Origin: Lacimicrobium alkaliphilum
GTDB lineage: Bacteria; Pseudomonadota; Gammaproteobacteria; Enterobacterales; Alteromonadaceae
Assembly (NCBI RefSeq): GCF_001466725.1
Contig: NZ_CP013650.1
Span: 2,046,001 to 2,110,000, forward strand
Length of the DNA stretch: 64,000 nt
Direction: 5' to 3'
The position numbers and the translations under genes were made by a program. How positions within the stretch are numbered: position 1 is the first letter of the stretch; every line of letters begins with the position of its first letter. The notes beneath the pieces were generated by a model. It saw only the letters and a program-made list of their open reading frames with translations. It had not been told where the DNA came from and did no database searches. Below, in pieces: positions 27,432 through 34,808 of this stretch.

Positions 27432-28112
27432 ATGAAAACAATCCTTATTGCACTATCCCTGCTTGTAATAGGTATCCCGGCACAGGCACAACAACCGCAG
27501 CCACAGCAAATCAGGGTGGTAGGTCAGTCCAGCGTCAGCAAAGTACCGGATTTATTCCATTTCAGTCTGTATATCGAAGAAAAGGGGCCTGTGATCAATA
27601 AACTGAATGACAGTCTCACGGATAAAACCGGCCGTATTATCAAAAGTTTGCTGGATCAAGGCGTCGAGGAAAAAGATATCGCGTCAATGCAGGTACAATT
27701 GCAGCCCTGGTATGAACACAGAAACGGCATGACAGAACAAAAGGGGTTTGTGTTGTCCCGCACCGTGCATATCAGTCTCAGAGCGTTGAAGTTATACGAT
27801 AAGGTACTGGATTCAGTGTTTAAAATCGGTGCTACGCGTATGGACGGTTTTGAATATGGCTTTGACGATCCGCAGAGCCTGTACCTTCGAGCGCTGGAGC
27901 TGGCTGTTGAGGATGCCCGCGTTCGCGCCGAGAAGCTCGCCGCTGCGGCCGGTGTGAAGGTTGGCAAGGTCACCTCAATCAACGAAGTGTCGCAGTATCG
28001 TCCTGTAGCGAAAATGGCCGAATCACGCATGCGTATGCAAAGTGATGTCAGCATGCCAGGGCAACAGACCATTGATGCCAGAATCGAAGTGCAATTTGAG
28101 CTGGTTCAATGA
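27432..28112 (+). CDS. Periplasmic SIMPL-domain (DUF541) protein
   Basis: A 226-residue exported protein with a signal peptide (MKTILIALSLLVIGIPAQAQ). One SIMPL/DUF541 domain fills the rest, recognised by IRVVGQSSVSKVPDLFHFSLYIEE, the segment around LRALELAVEDARVRAEKLAAAAG, and the C-terminal IEVQFEL strand. The start at 27432 follows GGAG at 7 nt; two ATGs further upstream would break the signal peptide. Family members include YggE, linked to oxidative stress, and periplasmic BP26. A precise role cannot be given. Confidence 0.86.
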   Translation: MKTILIALSLLVIGIPAQAQQPQPQQIRVVGQSSVSKVPDLFHFSLYIEEKGPVINKLNDSLTDKTGRIIKSLLDQGVEEKDIASMQVQLQPWYEHRNGMTEQKGFVLSRTVHISLRALKLYDKVLDSVFKIGATRMDGFEYGFDDPQSLYLRALELAVEDARVRAEKLAAAAGVKVGKVTSINEVSQYRPVAKMAESRMRMQSDVSMPGQQTIDARIEVQFELVQ

Positions 28113-28190
28113 TTCTTGTGGAACCGGTAATTTTTTTATGTCCCCTGACCGGGGCGTGTTAAACCATTTAAATAGGCAGTAGAAGTATTT

Positions 28191-28655
28191 ATGCCAATAG
28201 CTAAACCGCAGTTGTACGCCGAGATCACTCAGCAAGCCGGGGCCCTGATCGAAGGAGAGCAAGACTTAATTGCTAACCTGGCGAATCTCAGTGCTTTACT
28301 ATGGATGCGTTTACCTGAAATTAACTGGGCAGGGTTTTATCTTTATAAAGATGAGCAACTGGTACTGGGACCGTTTCAGGGCAAACCGGCCTGTGTGCGT
28401 ATTCCCATGGGGCGTGGCGTTTGTGGCACCGCGGCCAAGCTGGGAGAGGCTCAGTTGGTTGAAGATGTTCACCAGTTTGAAGGCCACATCGCCTGTGACA
28501 GCGCCTCTAATTCGGAAGTGGTAATCCCTTTCTACCGGGGCGGTGAACTCCTGGGAGTGCTGGATATCGACAGCCCTGTTACCGGGCGTTTTGACCAGCA
28601 GGATTTACAGGGTTTGCAACAGCTTGTGGATACGCTGCAGGAGAACCTGATTTGA
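28191..28655 (+). CDS. msrC: Free methionine-(R)-sulfoxide reductase, GAF domain
   Basis: A 154-residue single GAF-domain enzyme (fRMsr, YebR) that reduces free Met-R-sulfoxide using thioredoxin. The segment VRIPMGRGVCGTAAKLGE carries an active-site cysteine, with further cysteines in KPACVRI and HIACDSAS and the closing strand LLGVLDIDSP. The first gene of msrC-orphan-proQ-prc, an order shared with E. coli yebR-proQ-prc. The following gene overlaps its stop codon. Confidence 0.94.
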   Translation: MPIAKPQLYAEITQQAGALIEGEQDLIANLANLSALLWMRLPEINWAGFYLYKDEQLVLGPFQGKPACVRIPMGRGVCGTAAKLGEAQLVEDVHQFEGHIACDSASNSEVVIPFYRGGELLGVLDIDSPVTGRFDQQDLQGLQQLVDTLQENLI

Positions 28656-28948
28656 AACAGATGGTGGATATACATGTGGTTCTGGCAACACCTGCAGATA
28701 TGGAGTTCTGGGAAGAGCAGGCGGAAGAAGCCAGTGACAGATTGAACGAGTTTCTGCACTACCTGTATGCCAGTGTTGAAGAGGACATCGAGACCCATCA
28801 GCTTGAATTAATGCTCCAACATATCTGGGAAAATTGGTACGAAGATCAATATTTACTGGATATTGAAGAGCATGAGCTGCATGACTGGGTTGACCAACTA
28901 GTGGCAACTTGGGATGATGAGCACCCTGAAGCACACACAGACCATTAG
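28652..28948 (+). CDS. Small acidic protein of unknown function between msrC and proQ
   Basis: Up to 98 residues, very rich in Glu/Asp and His and with six tryptophans, no signal peptide and no membrane helix. It is predicted to be mostly helical. I do not recognise a family. The TTG at 28652 is the likelier start because AGGAG lies 8 nt before it; the ATG at 28661 is 17 nt from that site. It overlaps the msrC stop by 4 nt and ends 9 nt before proQ, so it is translated within this operon. Confidence 0.75.
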   Translation: MKQMVDIHVVLATPADMEFWEEQAEEASDRLNEFLHYLYASVEEDIETHQLELMLQHIWENWYEDQYLLDIEEHELHDWVDQLVATWDDEHPEAHTDH

Positions 28949-28957
28949 AACAATTGA

Positions 28958-29641
28958 ATGGATAACCCACAACAGAAGTTTTCAAACAGCAAAGAAGTCA
29001 TCGCTTTTTTAGCTGAAACCTTTCCTGCCTGTTTTAGTACTCAGGGTGAGGCCAAGCCTCTGAAAATAGGAATTTTCCAGGACCTGGCTGAGCGTTTAGC
29101 CGGGGATGAGCGTATCAGTAAGACCATGCTGCGCACGTCCTTGCGACACTACACCAACAGTTGGCGTTATCTGCACGCAGTGACTGAGGGAGCCCATCGG
29201 GTTGATCTCGACGGCAAACAAGATGCTGTGGTTGATAAAGAGCATGCTGAACATGCCAAAACGCAACTGGCTGAGAGTAAAGAAAAAGCCGCACTGAGGC
29301 GCAAGGAAAATAAAGATAAAGCAGCCCGGCCATCGACTGGCCAGAAGAAAACACCCAGAGCGAAAGTTACCGATGGCACAAAAGCCAACCGGTCAGCAAA
29401 TAATGGTGCCAACGGAACTAAAAGCAGTTCTGCTAAACCAATAAAAAGAACACCCCCTGCTAAACTAAGTGATAAAGATCTGGTTGCGGGCACACAAGTC
29501 ACGGTTAAACTCGGTAAAGTGCCTGTTGAGGGTACTATCAGTGAAATAGCTAAGGAAGGGGTTCATGTTCAGCTCAGTACCGGCATGGTGGTTAAAGTGC
29601 CAGCCGATACATTGAGGTTGTTGACCCCGCCTAAGAGGTAA
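28958..29641 (+). CDS. proQ: RNA chaperone ProQ
   Basis: A 227-residue ProQ/FinO-family protein that binds structured small RNAs and mRNA 3' ends. An N-terminal FinO domain (about residues 5-120, with ETFPACFS, LKIGIFQDL, LRTSLRHYTNSWRYL) is followed by a basic, Lys/Ala-rich disordered linker (about 120-175). A Tudor-like C-terminal domain (VTVKLGKVPVEGTISEI) closes the protein. Same length class as E. coli ProQ (232). prc starts 4 nt downstream, as in E. coli. Confidence 0.96.
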   Translation: MDNPQQKFSNSKEVIAFLAETFPACFSTQGEAKPLKIGIFQDLAERLAGDERISKTMLRTSLRHYTNSWRYLHAVTEGAHRVDLDGKQDAVVDKEHAEHAKTQLAESKEKAALRRKENKDKAARPSTGQKKTPRAKVTDGTKANRSANNGANGTKSSSAKPIKRTPPAKLSDKDLVAGTQVTVKLGKVPVEGTISEIAKEGVHVQLSTGMVVKVPADTLRLLTPPKR

Positions 29642-29645
29642 ATAT

Positions 29646-31685
29646 ATGAATCATGCAATTCGGGTTTCTGTCGCCACCGCACTTCTTGCGCTCAGTGGTA
29701 ATGCAATAGCGGTATCGGTTACGGCCAGTATCGAAGATTTGCCTGAGCTGGAGCAGGAATCTCAACATGCTGTCGCATCAAAGCGGATAGCATCCTTATT
29801 CACAAGGGCGCACTATAAGAATGTTGAGCTTGATGATGAGATGTCATCGAAAATCTTTGACCGTTATCTGCAAGGTCTTGACTCGAATCGCAACATATTT
29901 CTTGCCTCCGACATTGCCAGCCTGGAACAGCACCGTAAGAGTTTTGATGATGCCCTGCAAAGAGGGAATCTGAGCCCGGCGTATGATATGTATACGCTGA
30001 ATATAAAGCGTCGTGCCGAACGTTATCAATATGCCCTTTCATTACTTGAGCAACCTTTCGATTTTGAAAAAAAAGGGGATGCTTTTCACTATGATCGGGA
30101 AGAGGCAGAGTGGCCGGCAGATAAAGCTGAACTCGATGAATTATGGCGTCAGCGGGTCAAATACGATGCCTTAAATCTCAAACTTGCCGGTAAGGACTGG
30201 GACGACGCTAAAGAAATACTGGAAAAACGCTATCAAAGAGCGATCAAGCGTCTGACACAAACCCAGAGCGAAGATGTGTTTCAGGCAGTGATGAATTCAT
30301 TTGCCCGCAGTGTTGAGGCCCATACCAGTTACCTTTCTCCCCGAAATGCCGAGCGTTTCCAGATGGAGATGGATTTGTCTTTTGAAGGTATTGGTGCGGT
30401 ATTGCAGTCAGAGGATGATCATACTGTGATCCGCTCTATTGTGCCTGGCGGCCCGGCTGATCAGTCAAAGCAAATCAAGCCTGAAGATAAGATTGTCGGT
30501 GTGGCCCAGGACGAGGATGAGTTTGTCGATGTGGTAGGCTGGCGTCTGGATGAAGTGGTCGAACTGATTAAAGGACCCAAAGGCAGCGTGGTCAGGCTCC
30601 AGGTACTCAAAGGCTCGGTAGACAGCGGGGCGCCCTCAGTTGTCAGTCTGACCCGGGATAAAATAAAACTGGAAGATCGGGCTGCAAAATCTGAAGTCTA
30701 TGTTCCGGAAGAGGGCCCGAACAAAGGAGAGAAGCTGGGTGTGATTACCATTCCCTCTTTTTACAATAAACTGCACCAGGACGTAAAAACGGAGATAGAT
30801 AGTCTTAAAGAACAGGGTGTTCAGGGGATGATCATAGATCTGCGCGGTAATGGTGGCGGATCACTGAGTGAAGCAACTCAATTGTCAGGTTTGTTTATTG
30901 ATAAAGGGCCTGTAGTGCAAATCCGTGACGGAGCCGGGCGTATACGCGAAGAGCGTGACACCGATGGGATGGTTTTTTATGAAGGGCCGCTGACCGTGCT
31001 GGTCGACAGGTACAGTGCCTCGGCTTCAGAGATCTTTGCTGCCGCGATGCAGGATTATGGTCGAGCCCTGATTGTCGGCGAGCAAACTTTTGGTAAAGGT
31101 ACGGTTCAGCAGCACCGTGGCTTAGGGCGCATTTATGATCTTTACGACAACCCTCTTGGCAGTGTGCAGTTTACTATCGCTAAATTTTATCGGATAGATG
31201 GCGGCAGTACTCAGCACAAGGGCGTCATCCCGGATATTCTTTTGCCTTCACCTGTAGATCCTGAAGATTGGGGCGAGAGTAAAGAAGAGAACGCGCTGCC
31301 CTGGGATAGCATAGTGCGGGCCAATTACACCACTTTTGGTGATACCAGTGATGCGGTGCAAAAGGTTGAAGAAAGCCATGAGCAGCGGATTCAGAAAGAT
31401 CCTGAATTTTCGTATATCTTCGAAGATATTGAAGAGTATCGTCGCAAGAAAGAAGAGAAGTTTATTTCTCTGGTTGAATCTGAGCGCAAACTGGAAAAAG
31501 AAGAGCAGGAGAAAAAGGCATTACAACGGGCGAATGAACGCCTTGCCCGTCTCGGTAAAGAGCCCGTGGAGAATCTTGATGATTTACCAGAGGATTTGGA
31601 AGAAATCGATCCGTTTCTTGACGAGGCAGCATCTATCACTTTTGATGTGGTGAGTACCGGCAAGTATGCCATTAAGACACTTTAG
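29646..31685 (+). CDS. prc: Tail-specific periplasmic protease Prc (Tsp)
   Basis: A 679-residue S41 endopeptidase with a signal peptide (about residues 1-22). It has a long N-terminal helical domain, a PDZ domain (about 240-325, FEGIGAVLQSED) and the tail-specific protease core. The catalytic Ser459 (YSASASEI) and Lys484 (TFGKGT) are 25 residues apart, as in E. coli Prc. The C-terminal domain is rich in Lys/Glu (DUF3340-like). It trims or degrades periplasmic proteins from their C-termini, including peptidoglycan hydrolases and lipoproteins in studied species. Last gene of the msrC-proQ-prc run; a terminator follows. Confidence 0.97.
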   Translation: MNHAIRVSVATALLALSGNAIAVSVTASIEDLPELEQESQHAVASKRIASLFTRAHYKNVELDDEMSSKIFDRYLQGLDSNRNIFLASDIASLEQHRKSFDDALQRGNLSPAYDMYTLNIKRRAERYQYALSLLEQPFDFEKKGDAFHYDREEAEWPADKAELDELWRQRVKYDALNLKLAGKDWDDAKEILEKRYQRAIKRLTQTQSEDVFQAVMNSFARSVEAHTSYLSPRNAERFQMEMDLSFEGIGAVLQSEDDHTVIRSIVPGGPADQSKQIKPEDKIVGVAQDEDEFVDVVGWRLDEVVELIKGPKGSVVRLQVLKGSVDSGAPSVVSLTRDKIKLEDRAAKSEVYVPEEGPNKGEKLGVITIPSFYNKLHQDVKTEIDSLKEQGVQGMIIDLRGNGGGSLSEATQLSGLFIDKGPVVQIRDGAGRIREERDTDGMVFYEGPLTVLVDRYSASASEIFAAAMQDYGRALIVGEQTFGKGTVQQHRGLGRIYDLYDNPLGSVQFTIAKFYRIDGGSTQHKGVIPDILLPSPVDPEDWGESKEENALPWDSIVRANYTTFGDTSDAVQKVEESHEQRIQKDPEFSYIFEDIEEYRRKKEEKFISLVESERKLEKEEQEKKALQRANERLARLGKEPVENLDDLPEDLEEIDPFLDEAASITFDVVSTGKYAIKTL

Positions 31686-31707
31686 TTGTTTTAGTTGATT
31701 GAGGCAG

Positions 31708-31737
31708 GGCCATGTATTGTTACATGGCCTTGTTTTT
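31708..31737 (+). terminator. Rho-independent terminator after prc
   Basis: Perfect 9-bp arms GGCCATGTA (31708-31716) and TACATGGCC (31721-31729) around a TTGT loop, followed by TTGTTTTT. Confidence 0.88.
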
Positions 31738-31861
31738 ATGTGCTGCAGATCCCTATGGCTGGCATCTGGGATATCATATAGATCAGAAGAAAAAATTTAA
31801 AACAAGTAATAAGTCAGGGGCAATCCCGACATAAAAATAACAAAAATATAGGGCAAAAAAA

Positions 31862-33193
31862 ATGAGTGCAAGAGGTGAGTTTTCTTCCAGGCTGGGGTTT
31901 GTGCTGGCAGCGGCAGGTTCTGCAGTAGGGCTGGGGAATATCTGGGGCTTCCCTACTCAGGTGGCCAGTAATGGCGGAGCCGCCTTTGTATTGATGTATA
32001 TTCTTCTGGCATTTGTGCTCGCCTATCCCGTATTAATGGCCGAGCTGTTAATCGGTCGTGCAACCCAGTCGAACATGGTTGATGCACTGGGTAAAATCTC
32101 CGGCAGTATTGTCGGCAAGGCAACCGGGATTTGGGGTTGTGTGACGGTATCGCTGATCCTGGCTTTTTACGCTATTGTCGCTGGCTGGATGATTGCTTTT
32201 GGACTGCAGGCGCTGACAAATATTTTCCAGTGGCAGTCAATGTCGCTGTGGCTTACCAGTTTTTCTGACAGCCGCAATCTGATTTTCTGTGCGCTCTTTG
32301 TACTGCTTACTGCGTTGATTGTTATCGGTGGGGTCAGTAAAGGCATCGAGAGGTGGTCGGTCAGGCTGATGCCGACCTTATTTCTGATCGTATTGCTGTT
32401 AATTGGCTATGTTATGACCCTTGATGGTGCTGTGCAGGGACTGAAGATCTATCTTCTGCCAGACTTTTCCAAGGTGCTGAATCCTGATTTGCTGATCAGT
32501 GCCATGGGGCAGGCGTTTTTCTCTATGTCGCTGGGTGTAGGTACCATGCTGGTTTATGGCTCTTATGTCAGTCGCAAAGAAAAACTACCCAGTCTTGGCG
32601 CCTCTGTTGCTCTGGTTGATATCGCTGTCGCTATTCTTGCCGGCCTGCTGATTATTCCTGCTATGTACGTCGCCCTTCACAATGGGGTTGAGATTTTCTC
32701 AGAATCCGGAGAACTGATTGCGGGAGATACCCTTATTTTTACCGTGTTACCTGCGTTGTTCGATACGATGGGCTCGGTAGGTAATCTGGTGGCACTGGCG
32801 TTCTTTATTCTGATGACCATTGCTGCGGTAACATCATCCATCTCCATGCTTGAGGTGCCGGTGGCGTATGTGGTGGAAAGTCATGGCGTGAAACGTAAAA
32901 TCGCGGTGTGGCTGATTGCAACAGTAATCTTCCTGTGCAGCGCCATCATTGCACTGAACTTTGAGTCACTTTTCGGTTTGGTTATTGCTGTAACTACTCA
33001 ATACAGTCAGCCTTTGCTTGGGCTGATGCTGTGTATTTTTGCGGGCTGGGTTTGGAAGCGCAATGAAATCCTGCAGGAGCTCCGTCATAGCGATGAGCAT
33101 GCGGCAGAGGGACTATTCTGGAAGATTTGGCCCTGGTATGTCCGTTTTGTGTGCCCGGTCATTATCGTACTGATGTTCTACCGGTCTTTCTGA
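31862..33193 (+). CDS. Sodium-dependent transporter of the neurotransmitter symporter (NSS) family
   Basis: A 443-residue inner-membrane protein with about 11 or 12 helices. The N-terminal segment beginning FSSRLGFVLAAAGSAVGLGN followed by IWGFP is the NSS hallmark (helix 1, sodium and substrate site), as in LeuT and TnaT. Bacterial members import amino acids or related amines with sodium. The substrate is not predictable. The leader (31740-31861) is A-rich with only a weak GGGC before the ATG. Followed by an NhaC-type antiporter gene, so both may work with the sodium gradient of a marine cell. Confidence 0.92.
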   Translation: MSARGEFSSRLGFVLAAAGSAVGLGNIWGFPTQVASNGGAAFVLMYILLAFVLAYPVLMAELLIGRATQSNMVDALGKISGSIVGKATGIWGCVTVSLILAFYAIVAGWMIAFGLQALTNIFQWQSMSLWLTSFSDSRNLIFCALFVLLTALIVIGGVSKGIERWSVRLMPTLFLIVLLLIGYVMTLDGAVQGLKIYLLPDFSKVLNPDLLISAMGQAFFSMSLGVGTMLVYGSYVSRKEKLPSLGASVALVDIAVAILAGLLIIPAMYVALHNGVEIFSESGELIAGDTLIFTVLPALFDTMGSVGNLVALAFFILMTIAAVTSSISMLEVPVAYVVESHGVKRKIAVWLIATVIFLCSAIIALNFESLFGLVIAVTTQYSQPLLGLMLCIFAGWVWKRNEILQELRHSDEHAAEGLFWKIWPWYVRFVCPVIIVLMFYRSF

Positions 33194-33203
33194 TTTGTTT
33201 TAA

Positions 33204-33230
33204 GGCCGTCGACCATCAGGATGGACGGCC
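33204..33230 (+). terminator. Weak hairpin between the two transporter genes
   Basis: Arms GGCCGTC (33204-33210) and GACGGCC (33224-33230) with a 13-nt loop, followed only by GGTTTATC. It may terminate or attenuate transcription between the NSS and NhaC genes; the poor T run makes this uncertain. Confidence 0.4.
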
Positions 33231-33272
33231 GGTTTATCGATCCTAAAATAACAATAATCCAAGGAGTCACTG

Positions 33273-34733
33273 ATGTCTGACCGAAGACAACCCTCAATGC
33301 TGGATGCACTGATCCCCATTGCGGTGCTGGTTGTGCTGTTAAGCTCGTCGGTAATACTTTTTGCCGACGACTCTTCTTATGGTCCCAACCAGATAGCCTT
33401 GTTGCTGGCCATGGGGGTGGCTGCCATTATCGGGCTGAAGAATGGTTACAAATGGAAGGAGATCGAGGAGGGGATAGTACACGGAATTTCTCTGTCACTG
33501 GGGGCGGTACTGATACTTTTGTCTGTGGGCGCATTGATTGGTACCTGGTTGCTTTCAGGCACCGTGCCCATGCTGATTTACTACGGACTCAAACTGCTCG
33601 ATCCGTCTTTCTTTTATGCGGCCACCTGTATCATTTGCGCCATTGTTGCCATGAGCATTGGCAGCTCCTGGACCACCGCTGCGACGGTAGGGGTGGCATT
33701 GATTGGCGTGGCTAATGGTATGGGCATGTCTGAAGCGGTCACCGCCGGTGCCATTGTTTCCGGCGCCTATTTCGGTGACAAGATATCACCCCTTTCAGAA
33801 ACCACTAACCTTGCACCAGCAGTGGCCGGTACTGAACTGTTTGAACATATTCGCTATATGCTCTGGACCACTATCCCGAGCTTTGTTCTGGCGATACTGC
33901 TGTTTGTGATTGTGGGGCTTAACGCCTCTGGTCAGGCATCGCTGGAAAAGATTGAGAGAATGCAGCAACTGCTGGAAGCTAACTTTGAACTCAGCCCGGT
34001 ATTACTGGTACCCCTGATTGTGCTGCTGGTGCTGGCGGTCAGAAAAGTCCCTGCATTCCCGACGGTTTCAATCGGCGCACTGTTGGGGGGCTTATGGGCC
34101 GCATGGTTTCAACCTGATGTGGTTCAGAGTCTGGCAGAGCAGGGTCGTGAAGGGTGGCTGGCTTCGGTAACTGTGGTCTGGACCAGTTTGTTTAACGGCG
34201 TCAGTCTGGATACTGGCAATGCCGATCTGGACGATTTGCTCAGTGGCGGCGGTATGTCCAGCATGCTGAATACTATCTGGCTGATTATCTGCGCCATGTC
34301 TTTTGGTGCGGTAGTGGAAAAAACCGGTCTGCTGAAAAGGGTGGTTACCGTGTTTCTCAAAGGCGCAAAAACTGCCGGAGGCATGGTCACCCGCACCATG
34401 TTCACCTGCCTGGGTACCAATCTGATTACTGCCGATCAGTATATGTCTATTGTGATGCCGGGCAGAATGTACAAAGAAGAATTTGCCAAACGGGGGCTGC
34501 ACCAGCTGAACCTGTCCCGTAGCCTGGAAGATGGAGGAACTCTTACATCACCGTTAATCCCCTGGAATACCTGTGGTGCTTACATGCATAGTGTGCTGAT
34601 GGTCAGCCCGCTGGAATACATTTTCTTTGCGTTTTTCAATCTGATTAATCCGGTGCTAGCGATTATCTATGCCTACCTCGGCATTAAAATACTGCGTATC
34701 CCTGTACCATCGCCAGAGCCCGGCAAAGCCTGA
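33273..34733 (+). CDS. nhaC: NhaC-family Na+/H+ antiporter
   Basis: A 486-residue polytopic inner-membrane protein. The mid-region SIGSSWTTAATVGVALIGVA and GAYFGDKISPLSETTNLAPA, and the C-terminal half with CLGTNLITADQYMSIV, are characteristic of NhaC antiporters. These exchange Na+ for H+, or in some members amino acids or organic acids for each other. A strong AAGGAG site lies 7 nt before the ATG. Antiport of sodium fits the preceding sodium-driven symporter; the true substrate could differ. Confidence 0.92.
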   Translation: MSDRRQPSMLDALIPIAVLVVLLSSSVILFADDSSYGPNQIALLLAMGVAAIIGLKNGYKWKEIEEGIVHGISLSLGAVLILLSVGALIGTWLLSGTVPMLIYYGLKLLDPSFFYAATCIICAIVAMSIGSSWTTAATVGVALIGVANGMGMSEAVTAGAIVSGAYFGDKISPLSETTNLAPAVAGTELFEHIRYMLWTTIPSFVLAILLFVIVGLNASGQASLEKIERMQQLLEANFELSPVLLVPLIVLLVLAVRKVPAFPTVSIGALLGGLWAAWFQPDVVQSLAEQGREGWLASVTVVWTSLFNGVSLDTGNADLDDLLSGGGMSSMLNTIWLIICAMSFGAVVEKTGLLKRVVTVFLKGAKTAGGMVTRTMFTCLGTNLITADQYMSIVMPGRMYKEEFAKRGLHQLNLSRSLEDGGTLTSPLIPWNTCGAYMHSVLMVSPLEYIFFAFFNLINPVLAIIYAYLGIKILRIPVPSPEPGKA

Positions 34734-34764
34734 TAAAATAACAGGTATCTTCTCGTTGTTACTC

Positions 34765-34788
34765 GCTGTGGCCTGTTCAGGTCACAGC
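34765..34788. repeat. 24-nt palindrome between nhaC and pepN
   Basis: Arms GCTGTGGCCTG (34765-34775) and CAGGTCACAGC (34778-34788) around TT. They are complementary except for one position that forms a G-U pair in RNA. There is no T run. Possible operator or transcript-end hairpin upstream of pepN. Confidence 0.45.
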
Positions 34789-34808
34789 CACCTGATTCAG
34801 GAGTTCTA

